From Halovenus aranensis (lineage in GTDB: Archaea > Halobacteriota > Halobacteria > Halobacteriales > Haloarculaceae), in assembly GCF_900100385.1 (NCBI RefSeq), contig NZ_FNFC01000010.1, forward strand, positions 97,899 through 161,898: a stretch of DNA of 64,000 nucleotides, written 5' to 3'. This document shows, in pieces, positions 1 through 9,324 of this stretch (within the stretch, counting starts at the first letter, position 1; every line of letters starts with the position of its first letter). The notes under the pieces were generated by a model. That model searched no databases and was not told where the DNA came from. It was given only the letters and a program-made list of their open reading frames with translations. Made by a program: the position numbers and the translations under genes.

Positions 1-1
1 C

Positions 2-403
2 GACCGGCGGGCCGAACGAACCTCACAGACGCCGTCGGTCACGCAGGTCGTCGACGGCGAGCAGATTCCGGCACTCCAGAGCGTCCCGGAAAAGGTGTCG
101 GTCGACCCGCGTCTGCGAGATTACATGGTCGAACTCGCACGCCGGACCCGCAGGGACGAGCGCGTCGACGTCGGGGTCTCGCCGCGTGGCACACAGCGCC
201 TGTTCGAGGCCTCACGAGCGCGGGCGACACTCGCCGGTCGTGATTTTGTCGTCCCAGAGGACGTGAAACGGATGGTCGCGCCGGTGTTCACCCACCGTCT
301 CGTGTTGACCGCCGAGGCGGACGTGCGGGAGACGACCCGGGAGGCGGTACTCGAAGACATCCTCCGACAGGTCGAGGTGCCTGCTGTCCAGCCCGGCCGG
401 TGA
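2..403 (+). CDS. MoxR-family AAA+ ATPase, C-terminal part
   Basis: This is the 3' end of a gene cut by the left window edge; the open frame runs back to base 2 with no start codon. The visible ~133 residues hold the AAA lid region, with a sensor-2-like segment GVSPRGTQRL and the usual MoxR ending (a VPEDVKRMV segment followed by a short helical tail). MoxR ATPases are thought to act as chaperones that activate VWA/DUF58 partner proteins. Here it converges on a DUF58/transglutaminase operon, ending 10 bp from the last gene of that operon, which fits the usual MoxR-DUF58 partnership. The P-loop is off the window. The family is secure; the substrate is inferred from neighbours. Confidence 0.85.
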   Translation, partial: DRRAERTSQTPSVTQVVDGEQIPALQSVPEKVSVDPRLRDYMVELARRTRRDERVDVGVSPRGTQRLFEASRARATLAGRDFVVPEDVKRMVAPVFTHRLVLTAEADVRETTREAVLEDILRQVEVPAVQPGR

Positions 404-413
404 CCGAGACAGG

Positions 414-2012
414 TCACCGCAGTGCAATCACGAACGACCCGAGACCGACGGCGAGCGCGACGAGTGCGACCGACTCGGTCGCCGAGGCCACCGAGAGAAC
501 GGTTTCGGCCTGGGCGTACAGCGCCCACGCGGCAGCCACGCCACAGAGTCCGACGCCGAGGGTCGCGCCGGTATGGAGTAACTCTGTCTCGCGGGTCGCC
601 GTCGTCGTTCCGACCTCCCTGCCGAGTGTCGCCCCGAACTGTCCCGCGTCCCAGACGATGAGGCTGGCGACGACACCGCCGAAAACGACAGGGGTGCGTG
701 CCCCGACGGTTCCGGCTGCGATGACAGCCAGAAACAGGCCGGTGCTGGCGAGTGCGAACCCCGGGGCCGTCTCGGGGAGATAGCCGAACGTGAGCGCCAG
801 CCGGAGGAGGACGATGAAACACAGCGTGGCCGTCACGAGGACGAACGCAAGCAGGACCACGAACAGCTCCTCGCCGTAGGTGGCGGCGGCCTCTGTCGCC
901 ATCCGTTCGACGTCGCTCTGGGTCGCCTGTGGCAGGGACTCGAAGACCAGCTCCAGTACCGTCTCGTAGACCGTCTCGGCGACGGTCACGGCGACTACTG
1001 TGATGACGACGCCGCCAGCAGCAGGGCCAACACCCCGACCAAGGGGTTGGTCGGCACGGTTTGCGAGCCAGCGCGTGACGAGCGCTATCGCGGCCGACCC
1101 GAGAGCGAGCGCTGCGACGGCGAGCAAGAACAGGCGAAGGACCCGACTTCTCGCAACGCCAGTGAGCAGGTCGTAGGCCGCCGGTCCGACCAGCGACGCG
1201 AGTTCCTCGGTCGACAGTGTGAGTTCGAGCCCCAGGGCCGCCAGATGAAAGACGATGACGACGGCCGCGAGCTGGCTCAGCCGTGAAATCAGGGCACTCT
1301 CGCGGCGTTTGGCGGCCGAACTCCCGTCGAGTTCGGCGACGGGAAGGACCACGACCGCTCCCAAGACGCCTGTCACGGCGAGCGCGACGGTGAACAGGAA
1401 ACCGGCGAAGGCGAACACCGGCGAGCCGGCAGCGGTCACCCACTCCCAGAGGAGGCCGGCGATGTCGCCACCAAGCGCGTTCGGTCCGTCCTGGCTGACT
1501 ACAAGCGTCTGGCCGACGACAGCGACACAGAACAGCCCGGGTACGAGCGCGGTCAGAAAGGTCGTCTGCCCGTACTGCCTGAGAACGGCCGGCGTGACGC
1601 GCGTCCGAGCGCCGAGTGAGATACCCAGAACCGCCAGGACGACCCCGAGAACGACACCGACGTGACCGGCGATGCGCAGTGCCGTCGTCGAGAACAGCGC
1701 CACCTCGGGGACGGGGAACAGCCGCGACGCCAGCAACAGCGCCGCGAGGGCACCGCTCCCGAACAGGCCGATTGCGACCGGGAGTGCGAGGAGGCTCACG
1801 AGCGGACGCGCGACGGGTTCGAGGCGGTCCCGGGCGAGCAGCCAACAGCTCAGGCCGAACAGGACCGCGCCGACGACACCCAGCGCCACCGGCCAGGCGA
1901 TATCGTCTAGCTCCCACAGTAACACCAGCACGGTCAACGCCGTGAGTCCGACTGCGAGCGCGGCGCTGAGGCGGGTCGGCTGGCGGTCGCGGTCGTTCGC
2001 TTGTCCAGTCAT
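414..2012 (-). CDS. Polytopic membrane protein of the DUF58 operon
   Basis: A 532-residue protein with many hydrophobic segments, an estimated 12 or more transmembrane helices, and no catalytic motif I recognise. I chose the ATG at 2012 because it overlaps the stop codon of the upstream DUF58 gene by ATGA, the usual coupling in this operon; the longer frame upstream is arginine-rich shadow sequence. It is the last gene of transglutaminase - DUF7269-like - DUF58 - this gene. Position suggests a membrane partner of the MoxR/DUF58/transglutaminase system at the cell surface, but that is inference from context only. Confidence 0.75.
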   Translation of the reverse strand: MTGQANDRDRQPTRLSAALAVGLTALTVLVLLWELDDIAWPVALGVVGAVLFGLSCWLLARDRLEPVARPLVSLLALPVAIGLFGSGALAALLLASRLFPVPEVALFSTTALRIAGHVGVVLGVVLAVLGISLGARTRVTPAVLRQYGQTTFLTALVPGLFCVAVVGQTLVVSQDGPNALGGDIAGLLWEWVTAAGSPVFAFAGFLFTVALAVTGVLGAVVVLPVAELDGSSAAKRRESALISRLSQLAAVVIVFHLAALGLELTLSTEELASLVGPAAYDLLTGVARSRVLRLFLLAVAALALGSAAIALVTRWLANRADQPLGRGVGPAAGGVVITVVAVTVAETVYETVLELVFESLPQATQSDVERMATEAAATYGEELFVVLLAFVLVTATLCFIVLLRLALTFGYLPETAPGFALASTGLFLAVIAAGTVGARTPVVFGGVVASLIVWDAGQFGATLGREVGTTTATRETELLHTGATLGVGLCGVAAAWALYAQAETVLSVASATESVALVALAVGLGSFVIALR

Positions 2013-3373
2013 CGGTGTGTCACGAGGTCCGGAAGCGCGTCGCGAAGTGCGATTTCGAAGGGCTGTTCTGGCGACCAGTCGACCGTCGACGCCTCTGTGC
2101 GCCCGAGCGCCCGTAGTCGGAGGTGACGGGCGACGTTCGTGAGCCGCTGGCCGACTGCGCGCGTGCCGACCGGGTCGGGACTGACGACGACCAGTTCGCG
2201 CTCGCCACCCAGACTGTGACAGAGACCGACCGGCCAGTTGTCGACCAGCGGCGAGCAGACCACGACACGGGCGTCGGACGGAATCTCTGCAAGCAGGCCC
2301 GGCGTCTCGCCCCCGTCGGCCCTGATAGCCGTCTCGGGAGCCCTGTCGGCCCACGATAGCGGCGTCTCCGGCCCGGCACGCGGCGGCTCGCGGACGCCTC
2401 GGTCGGGCTGTGTGTCGGCGCGTGTCACGGCCGCAAACGCCGTTTCCGGTGCAGTCTGTGTTCCCGGACCGGCCCAGACGATGCCCGACGGGTTGGGGGT
2501 GACGCCCTCGATATCTCCCGTGAGCCCGACGACGGCGACGCGTACCTCGATACCGGCGTCGGTGAGTGTCTCGTAGAGCCGCTCCGCGGCGTACCGTGAC
2601 CGAGCGACGGCAGTCGGATATCCCGCGGCAGGTGTGACGCGGTTGACCGGCCGTGCGTCGACGACGAGTACCGTTCGGCTGGTCTTTTGCTCGCGGTACT
2701 GCACCGTGATGAAATCGCCGGTTTTGGCGACGTGGTGCCAGTCGATGCGGTTCACCGGGTCACCCTGCCTGTACTGTCGGGTCGAGTGAAACTCCAGTCC
2801 GCTGCCGCCGCTGTCGGCCGTGACCGGTCCCGTGTGTGGCGTCGTCTGTGTCTGTTTTGGCCCTGCTTCGAGCGGCGAGACAGCGACCAGTTCGTCGTCG
2901 CCGTCGGCGTCGAGTTCCGTCGTCTGACGGACGCTCCCAGCCAGCGAGCGCAGTCGGGCGACCGGCCGGTCGAAGGTGTAGGTCCCCTGTCTGGCGACGA
3001 CGGTGTAGCGACACGTCTGGCACTCACCCGGCGAGAGGGAGGCACACAGCCGTGCCGTCCCTTCGGTCACGACGAGTTCGTCCGGGACACCGTCGACGAC
3101 GCGCACGTCTGGGAGTACCTGCCCGCCCTCGTTTTCGACGGTGAGGGTCACGTCGACCGGGCTGCCGGGGGCTGGCATCGCCGACTCGACGCGTCGCTCG
3201 ACGCGCAGCGTCCGGTCGTCGGGCAACGTCGAGACGGTTCCGTAAATCACGTACGCAAGCGGAACCAGCGCCGCGGCGAGCAGGGCTCCGTTTGCGTACA
3301 ATAGCCCGACTGCCACGAGCGCGAGCGTCGCGAGCAGGCCGACTGTCCACCGCGGAACTCGGCTGTAGCTCAT
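2009..3373 (-). CDS. DUF58 domain protein
   Basis: 454 residues. Two N-terminal hydrophobic helices (about 10-45) are followed by a beta-rich conserved-repeat-like domain (about 60-150). Then comes the DUF58 signature around residue 200 (RQYRQGDPVNRIDWHH), leading into a VWA-like fold that begins TVLVVDARPV. DUF58 proteins are membrane-bound partners of MoxR ATPases. The gene overlaps its upstream neighbour (start 3373 against stop 3370) and its downstream neighbour by 4 bp each, so the operon is tightly coupled. Family assignment is confident; the cellular role is not established. Confidence 0.88.
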   Translation of the reverse strand: MSYSRVPRWTVGLLATLALVAVGLLYANGALLAAALVPLAYVIYGTVSTLPDDRTLRVERRVESAMPAPGSPVDVTLTVENEGGQVLPDVRVVDGVPDELVVTEGTARLCASLSPGECQTCRYTVVARQGTYTFDRPVARLRSLAGSVRQTTELDADGDDELVAVSPLEAGPKQTQTTPHTGPVTADSGGSGLEFHSTRQYRQGDPVNRIDWHHVAKTGDFITVQYREQKTSRTVLVVDARPVNRVTPAAGYPTAVARSRYAAERLYETLTDAGIEVRVAVVGLTGDIEGVTPNPSGIVWAGPGTQTAPETAFAAVTRADTQPDRGVREPPRAGPETPLSWADRAPETAIRADGGETPGLLAEIPSDARVVVCSPLVDNWPVGLCHSLGGERELVVVSPDPVGTRAVGQRLTNVARHLRLRALGRTEASTVDWSPEQPFEIALRDALPDLVTHR

Positions 3374-3981
3374 CGGTAGGTCACCTCCTCGATGGCGGCG
3401 ACGGTCCGGCGGATGCGGCGTTCACGCTCCCGCGTCGGGACGAGCCAGCGGCGCACTCGCGCTATCGGCGGGGCCTGACTCTCGCCGAGGACGTAGGCCG
3501 CCACGGGGTCGTCCGTCCACTGGCCACGGTCGACCGCGGCCGTTGCCTTTGCTTCCGAGACGGCCATCCGCTCTGCGTACGCGCTCACGGCGACCTCGTA
3601 CAGGTACGCCCGCACGTCACGAAACGCCGCCCCTCCTTCCTCGATTGCCTGCTCTGTGTCGCTGTCGAGTGTGCCGCCGGTGAGCGCGCCCGGACTGACC
3701 GTTGCCTGCTCTGGCGGCGCTGTCGTGACTCGGTCGAACCGCGCGTCGACACTCGACGGTGTCGTCCCCTCGGACGACGACCGCGCGGTAACTGCCAGTG
3801 CCGCGAAGACGAGCGCGCCGGCGGCCAGCCCAATCCGCGTCCTCTCGATACCTGCGACCGCGTCTACGGCCGCCGATAGCGGGCCGAATCCGAGCAAGAG
3901 TCCCGGCGCGACTAACAGCCCCGTCCCGACAACCGTCGCTACCGTCCCCACGGCTCCAAAAAGCGCGGTCCGCGGGCGCAT
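3370..3981 (-). CDS. Small membrane protein, DUF7269-like
   Basis: 203 residues with two N-terminal transmembrane helices (about 8-32 and 50-68) and a soluble, charged C-terminal half. It starts immediately after the stop of the transglutaminase gene and overlaps the DUF58 gene by ATGA. Proteins of this size and topology are a constant member of haloarchaeal DUF58/transglutaminase operons; I believe this is DUF7269 but cannot verify the accession. Function unknown; probably a scaffold of the membrane complex. Confidence 0.7.
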   Translation of the reverse strand: MRPRTALFGAVGTVATVVGTGLLVAPGLLLGFGPLSAAVDAVAGIERTRIGLAAGALVFAALAVTARSSSEGTTPSSVDARFDRVTTAPPEQATVSPGALTGGTLDSDTEQAIEEGGAAFRDVRAYLYEVAVSAYAERMAVSEAKATAAVDRGQWTDDPVAAYVLGESQAPPIARVRRWLVPTRERERRIRRTVAAIEEVTYR

Positions 3982-6702
3982 CTATTCGGTCCCCCCGTCG
4001 CCGTCCGGCTGGCCAGGGTGTACCGTCTCAGGCGAGTGACCGTCCTGTCCGCCGTCGGTCGAGACGCTCTCGGGTGCTTGGGTCGTCGGCTCGCCGAGTC
4101 GGTCGAGTGCGCGTTCGGCCCTGTCGAGGTGGGCTTTTGGCGGCTGTGACCCGTACTCGACCGCCCGGAAGGCCGTCAACAGTGCCTGGACTGCCTCGGC
4201 GGGGTGGCCGTCCTCCTCGACCGCGTGGACGGCCAACTCACGCGGCGTGTACGCGCCGGGGTCTTCGACGCTGAGGCGCGTGAGAAACTCTGCCCATGCC
4301 CGTTGAATGCCGCCTGAGATGTCGACCCGCTCGCTCTCGGCCGCGGTACCGACGGCCCCAGCGCGGCCCCGCTTTGTCGCCAGCCAGGCGACAAATGCCG
4401 CTTTGAGTTCGCCGAGGCTGACTCGCCCACGGACCGCGTCGCGCAGGTATGCCGCCGTCTGCTTGAGTCGGGGCGGGACGGCAGCGACCAGCGCCGTGCC
4501 GCGTCGCACGCCCCACAGGAGCGCAAGCGGTGTTGCGACCAGCGCCCGCTCGGCGGCCTGTGTAATGGCCGCGGCGGTTCTCCGGGCCGAAAGGTCTCGA
4601 CGATAGACGAGCACTGCCGGCACCGAGACAACGACCGCGAGGCCGCCGCCGACGAGGGCGGCATTCCGGAGGAGTCCGTCGACGGTCGCGCTGTCGGTCA
4701 GTCCGTACCTGCTGGCTTCCACGGTCGCGGACGGGCCAATAGAGAGCCGAATATCGGCAGTCCCGTCAGGCCCCGTCGTGGCGACCTGTTCGCCGTCGAC
4801 CATGACCGGCGCACCCGCGACAGGGTCGTCGCCGGCGGTGACTGTCGCCGTCGCGGGCGCAAACGGGAGTGGCACTGCACCCGTCGACACGGTGAGGTCG
4901 AGACCCGGAATCGTGACCGTCCTCTGCCCGGAGATAGAGCCACGCTCGGCGGCCAGTGTCGCGTTCCCCGGTGAGTCTGGAAGCGTGACCGTCGCCCGTC
5001 CGCTGGCGTCTGTCGTCCCGACCGGCGCGCCGTCGAGGGTAACTGTCGCGTCTGGAATCGCAACACCGCCGACAGTGACGCTTACGCTGACGTTCTGGGC
5101 GGGTCGGATATCGCCCGCCAGACTGAGACTCGCGTCTCGCTCGACGGCGACTGTCGTATTCGATTCCGGGCCGGGCAATGAGGTTCCGTTGGTGATGTTC
5201 TGGACCCGGGAGAGGGCGTCACCGGCGGCGTTACTGAACAGCCGGCCGGTGGCAAGCGGTGCGGTCGAGACGCTTCGAGCGGTCAGGTTCCCATCGTCAC
5301 TGACATCCAGAATGCTGGCACTGATTCGGAGCTCCTCGGTGTCGGGGACGGTGAACGTCACCGCTCCGTCCTCGTCTGTGGTGCCGATTCGCTCGCCGTT
5401 GACCGTTACCACGATGTCTGAGACGAACTCGCCGTTGTTCGTCACTTCGACGCTCACAGGCAGGCCGGGGACCGCCGTCCGGTTCAGCGAGATATCGAAC
5501 TGACCGTCGCTCTCGTCGTCCTCGGGGTCGTCTGGCTCTGTCTCCTGGGTCACGCTGCCTGGCTCGAAGGTCTCGCCGGGACTGCCCGGTTCTTCGAGGT
5601 CGACGTCCTCGCCGAGTTCCTCTTCGAGGACGTCGGACTGACTGTCGAGGCGGCTACCACCCGGCGTCGGGTCGAATTTCACCCAGCCGACATCGGGGAA
5701 GTAGGCCTCGACCCAGGCGTGGGCGTTCATCCCGCGGACCTCGTAGCTGTTCTCGCCCACCGGCTGTCCCGTCGAGTAGCCGACTACGTACCGGGCCGGG
5801 ATGTCCTGTGAGCGCAGCATCGTCGTCATCGCCGTGGCGAAGTACTCGCAGTAGCCCGCCTCCATCTCGAAAATGAAGGTATCGGCGATGTTGCCGCTCT
5901 GTTCGTCTGCCTGGAGCGAGTACTCCTTCTGGGACCGGAGCCACTGCTGTATCGTCGTCGCCGTGTCGTACGGCGTTTCGTCGTCGGTCGTCAACTCCTC
6001 GGTGAACCGTTCGACCCGCTCGGGCGTGTCTCCGGGCAGTTGAGTGTATCGCTCGGCCAGTTCCGCGGGGTAGTCCTCGCCAGCGGCCCGGAGTACGTTC
6101 ACGTCGTTGACCTGGGAGCGACTCACGCCGGTGATTGTCGTTCCGGCGTCGACGGCCTCCGTGGCGCGGATAGCACCGCCGTCGGTGACCTCCAGCCCGT
6201 CGACGCCCTCGATGCGCCGGGGCTGCCAGACTGTCGGAATCGCCGTCGCGGGCTGTTCGAGTGTGAGGTCGAACTCGACGGTGCCGTTGGTCAACCCGGC
6301 GGGAGAGAGCGGCGGTTCGTACGCTGTCGACTCTGTGGTGCGCTCCCAGCCGCCGCCGGTGTAGGTGTCGTATGACCCGGTCCGCCAGTACGCCGGCTCG
6401 GAACTCTCTACCTCGAAGTGGACCGCCGTATCGTTCGACGCGAAGGTGTCCCTGTCGAGGCCGGTATCGCCGCCGACGCCGGTTTCGTCGCCGGGATTGA
6501 GCGCGCCGAAGCCGCCGTCGCCGGCACCGCTGCCTTTGAACGGCTCGCCGGGCAGGATGCTGTCGATGGGTGTGCCAGCGATGTCGCCTGCGGCGAGCCC
6601 GGGGGCGAGCAAGGCGGCGAGGACGGCCGTCAGCACGCATCCCGCGACGAGGGCGATACGTGCCCGGCTTCGGGTCGTTTCCGGTGTGTCGTCGGTGGGC
6701 AT
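3982..6702 (-). CDS. Exported transglutaminase-like protein with DUF4129 tail
   Basis: 906 residues. One N-terminal membrane helix (about 15-38) is followed by an extracytoplasmic region with a transglutaminase-like core near residues 280-350. The triad is visible: Cys in AGYCEYFATA, His in NAHAWVEAYF, Asp in KFDPTPGG. A linker rich in Glu/Asp follows, then several Ig-like beta domains, a second membrane helix near 715-735, and a cytoplasmic DUF4129-type helical domain at the end (RAWAEFLTRL onward). This is the TgpA/TGc-DUF4129 layout. It is first in the four-gene operon shared with DUF58. The protein substrate is unknown. The start at 6702 is an ATG facing a 228-bp divergent promoter region. 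Confidence 0.85.
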   Translation of the reverse strand: MPTDDTPETTRSRARIALVAGCVLTAVLAALLAPGLAAGDIAGTPIDSILPGEPFKGSGAGDGGFGALNPGDETGVGGDTGLDRDTFASNDTAVHFEVESSEPAYWRTGSYDTYTGGGWERTTESTAYEPPLSPAGLTNGTVEFDLTLEQPATAIPTVWQPRRIEGVDGLEVTDGGAIRATEAVDAGTTITGVSRSQVNDVNVLRAAGEDYPAELAERYTQLPGDTPERVERFTEELTTDDETPYDTATTIQQWLRSQKEYSLQADEQSGNIADTFIFEMEAGYCEYFATAMTTMLRSQDIPARYVVGYSTGQPVGENSYEVRGMNAHAWVEAYFPDVGWVKFDPTPGGSRLDSQSDVLEEELGEDVDLEEPGSPGETFEPGSVTQETEPDDPEDDESDGQFDISLNRTAVPGLPVSVEVTNNGEFVSDIVVTVNGERIGTTDEDGAVTFTVPDTEELRISASILDVSDDGNLTARSVSTAPLATGRLFSNAAGDALSRVQNITNGTSLPGPESNTTVAVERDASLSLAGDIRPAQNVSVSVTVGGVAIPDATVTLDGAPVGTTDASGRATVTLPDSPGNATLAAERGSISGQRTVTIPGLDLTVSTGAVPLPFAPATATVTAGDDPVAGAPVMVDGEQVATTGPDGTADIRLSIGPSATVEASRYGLTDSATVDGLLRNAALVGGGLAVVVSVPAVLVYRRDLSARRTAAAITQAAERALVATPLALLWGVRRGTALVAAVPPRLKQTAAYLRDAVRGRVSLGELKAAFVAWLATKRGRAGAVGTAAESERVDISGGIQRAWAEFLTRLSVEDPGAYTPRELAVHAVEEDGHPAEAVQALLTAFRAVEYGSQPPKAHLDRAERALDRLGEPTTQAPESVSTDGGQDGHSPETVHPGQPDGDGGTE

Positions 6703-6847
6703 GTTCCTCCGGTCTGCGGACAGGTGTTACCTGTATCTCTCGGCTCGGATGTCTATAACGGTGACGTTCACTTCGGTGACCATTTCACCGGTTCGTGCTG
6801 CCGGTGGCGGCGTGGTTCTCTGCCGATACGGCTCTGTCTTGTGGTTT

Positions 6848-6899
6848 GTAAAATACAGCACTTTGTATTACTATGTAAACTCGGTGGCAAAGTATTTGT
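6848..6899. promoter_or_regulatory. AT-rich divergent promoter/operator region
   Basis: An unusually AT-rich block in GC-rich surroundings, between the divergent transglutaminase and ABC-exporter genes. It contains an imperfect inverted repeat (GTAAAATACA ... TTTGTATTAC, 6848-6871) and a TATA-like AGTATTTG at 6891-6898, about 35 bp before the permease start. A likely binding site for the winged-helix regulator encoded at the end of the exporter operon; inference only. Confidence 0.4.
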
Positions 6900-6930
6900 T
6901 AGCGCAAATGGACGTAGCAAACACCAATAC

Positions 6931-7833
6931 ATGGCATCGAATTCAGAACACGGGCAGACAGAAGCACTTGGAGACGGTCCGACGGCAGGTCAGTGGGTCA
7001 CACAGACGAAGGCGTTCGCGCTCCGGAACCTTCGCGCGATGCTGCGCACGAAAGCGACGATTATCTGGGGATTTGGCTTCCCCGCCTTCTGGTATTTCCT
7101 GACGAGTCTCGTCTTTCTCCCCGACGCCGAGGAGGTCGGCGGGGCGGCGACGCTCGCGGACGTGAAGGGGTCGACGGCGGTCTCGCTCGGCCTCTTTGGT
7201 GTCCTCACGGTGACGCTGGTCGCCTTTGCGGGTGGACTCAGCGCCGACCTGACGGCGAAACGGTACCGGAAACTCCGGTCGCTGCCGGTCGCCCCCAGCG
7301 CGGATTTCGCGGGGCGGTATCTCGCTGGCGTCGCGGTCGCGGCCGTCGCGTACGTGCTGGTGTTACTCGTTGGCCTGGTCGACGGGGCCGCCTACACGCT
7401 CCGGGGACCGGGGTCGATTCCGGTCGTCGTCGGCTCCTTTCTTCTGTTCTCGCTCGTCGGGGTCTCCGTCGCGGTACTGGTGACCCGACTGGTCGAGGAC
7501 TCCGAACTGGTCGTCGGCATCACGAACGCTATTTTGCTGGTCAGTTTCTTCCTCACCGGCTACAACGGCACGTCGCCGGCGCTGCTCCCCGAGGAGAGTC
7601 ACTGGCTCGTCAACGTCGCGCCGAACTCGCTGGCGACACGTCTCCAGACCTGGCATCTGACCGAGATTCCCGCGACGACACCTGCGGGCGTCGAACAGGC
7701 CGGACTCACGCCGCCGGCGCTTCCGGTGGGCCTCGGGTTCGTCGCGCTGCTTACGACGTGGGCGCTCGTGTTCGGCGGTGCCGCCGCGTATCTGATGGAC
7801 AGAGCCGTCTACAGCGGCGAGGGGGGTGAGTGA
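6931..7833 (+). CDS. ABC-2 type transporter permease
   Basis: 300 residues with six hydrophobic helices spread over about 45-295 and a conserved loop between helices 2 and 3 (LTAKRYRKLRSLPVAP), typical of ABC-2 exporter permeases. The ATG at 6931 is the only reasonable start; upstream codons in the frame read promoter DNA. It is first in an operon with the ATPase, a small membrane protein and a winged-helix regulator. The ATPase start overlaps its stop by GTGA. The substrate is unknown; such exporters with a linked regulator often handle a drug, peptide or lipid. Confidence 0.88.
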   Translation: MASNSEHGQTEALGDGPTAGQWVTQTKAFALRNLRAMLRTKATIIWGFGFPAFWYFLTSLVFLPDAEEVGGAATLADVKGSTAVSLGLFGVLTVTLVAFAGGLSADLTAKRYRKLRSLPVAPSADFAGRYLAGVAVAAVAYVLVLLVGLVDGAAYTLRGPGSIPVVVGSFLLFSLVGVSVAVLVTRLVEDSELVVGITNAILLVSFFLTGYNGTSPALLPEESHWLVNVAPNSLATRLQTWHLTEIPATTPAGVEQAGLTPPALPVGLGFVALLTTWALVFGGAAAYLMDRAVYSGEGGE

Positions 7834-8705
7834 CCGTGACGACCCCAGCTGTCAGCGTCCGCGGACTCCGGAAAGATTTCGGGAACGGCGACGTGCTCGC
7901 CGGCGTCGACCTCGACGTGCCCGACGGCGAGATTACGCTTCTCATGGGACCAAACGGCGTCGGGAAGACCATCCTGCTGTCGTGTATCGCGGGCGGGTTA
8001 CATCCCGACGACGGCGAGGTCACCGTCTTCGGTGCCTCGCCGGGCGCGGCCGCCGAGTCGCTGAGTTTCATGCTCCAGGACGCGATGCTCGTCGACGAAC
8101 TGACCGGCCGCGAGAACGTCGCCTTTTTCCGGGACCTCCATCCCCACTCGACCGACGAGGTCGAGGCGATTCTGGAGACCCTCGACTTCGAGACCGAGGC
8201 CCTGGAGATGGAGGTGGGCGACTACTCGGGCGGAATGAAACGAAAGCTCGAACTCGCCATCTCGCTGAGCGTCGACGTGTCGCTGTATCTGCTCGACGAG
8301 CCGACCGCGGCCCTCGATATGACCACCGTCGAGCAACTCCACTCGCTGCTCGCCGACCGCCGCGAGGCCGGCGAGACGATTCTGGTCTCCAGTCACTTGC
8401 CCGCCGACGCCGAACTCGCGGACACTATCGCCGTCGTCACCGACGATGGTGTCACTGCTGTCGACTCGCCCGAGGCGTTACTGGCGGCGGTGCCGCCTGT
8501 GGTGCTCGCCGAGGGGCCGGCAGACATCGCCGACGCCGTCCGAGACGGTCGGCTGTTCGAGGGCGAGATTCACCGCCGTGGCTTCCTGCGCGAGGGCGTC
8601 GACCCCGAACGGGTGACCGGTGACGAGGGAACCGCCGTCCAGGTCCGAGAGCCGACCTACACCGATATGTTCAATTACTACGTCCATCTCAGGGGCACAC
8701 GATGA
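7830..8705 (+). CDS. ABC transporter ATP-binding protein
   Basis: 291 residues. Walker A is GPNGVGKT (about 39-46), the signature is DYSGGMKRK (about 133-141), Walker B is LYLLDEPTAALD (about 153-164), and the H-loop His is in SSHLPAD. About 70 residues follow the ATPase core. The start is a GTG overlapping the permease stop by 4 bp. It powers the ABC-2 permease encoded just upstream and is coupled by ATGA overlap to the membrane protein downstream. Confidence 0.92.
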   Translation: MTVTTPAVSVRGLRKDFGNGDVLAGVDLDVPDGEITLLMGPNGVGKTILLSCIAGGLHPDDGEVTVFGASPGAAAESLSFMLQDAMLVDELTGRENVAFFRDLHPHSTDEVEAILETLDFETEALEMEVGDYSGGMKRKLELAISLSVDVSLYLLDEPTAALDMTTVEQLHSLLADRREAGETILVSSHLPADAELADTIAVVTDDGVTAVDSPEALLAAVPPVVLAEGPADIADAVRDGRLFEGEIHRRGFLREGVDPERVTGDEGTAVQVREPTYTDMFNYYVHLRGTR

Positions 8706-9322
8706 GCGGGGACACCGAAATCGACCCCGAACTGCTCCGGGAGGAGGTGGCCCAGATAAAGGACGCGATGGGCCTCCAAGAACGCTATCCCGGCCAGTTC
8801 CAGCTCTGGCTGGTTTTCGGGGTTGCGGTCTTGCTCGCTTCGACTGCCTCACAGCTCATCGCGCTCCGTGAGCTGTCGGGCTCGCTACACGCCGTCGCGT
8901 GGTGGGTGCCGCTGGGCGGGGCCTGGCTCTATCAGTGGTGGAAAACAGACGACGTCGAGGCTACGAACCCCGACGCGAAACCCAGACTCGGTGTGCTCTG
9001 GCTGTCGGTATTTGGGCTGTACGTGGTCTTTCTGTTCACGCTCGACCCGGCGCTCGACACGCTATCGGCCGAGGCCGCCCAGATTCTGCTGTTTAGCCTC
9101 ATCGTCGGACTCATCGGCGTCGCGTATCTCGTCGTCGGTGAGGCACTGCGGGCCTACTACATCCGACGACGCGACCGGTGGGCCTTCTACGTCGGCGGCA
9201 TGTGGATGTTGGCGCTCGCAGCGGTGATGCCAAACGTCGACGCTCTGGAGACGTGGGGGTACGCGACCTTCGGCGTCATCTATGCGGTTCACGCCGGCGT
9301 GTCCTATCTCGTACTCAAGTAA
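8702..9322 (+). CDS. Five- to six-helix membrane protein of ABC operon
   Basis: 206 residues. A soluble N-terminal segment of about 35 residues is followed by hydrophobic helices near 38-58, 65-80, 98-118, 127-147 and 162-203. No catalytic motif is visible. It starts inside the ATPase stop (ATGA) and ends 2 bp before the regulator gene, so it is cotranscribed. Perhaps an accessory subunit or a sensor for the exporter; I do not recognise the family. Confidence 0.75.
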   Translation: MSGDTEIDPELLREEVAQIKDAMGLQERYPGQFQLWLVFGVAVLLASTASQLIALRELSGSLHAVAWWVPLGGAWLYQWWKTDDVEATNPDAKPRLGVLWLSVFGLYVVFLFTLDPALDTLSAEAAQILLFSLIVGLIGVAYLVVGEALRAYYIRRRDRWAFYVGGMWMLALAAVMPNVDALETWGYATFGVIYAVHAGVSYLVLK

Positions 9323-9324
9323 GC

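Noticed and set aside
121..1917. Long arginine-rich open frame on the minus strand, 598 codons
   Set aside because: Composition is the GC-skewed shadow of the membrane-protein gene at 414-2012; no motif, and the real gene in another frame has strong hydrophobic helices.
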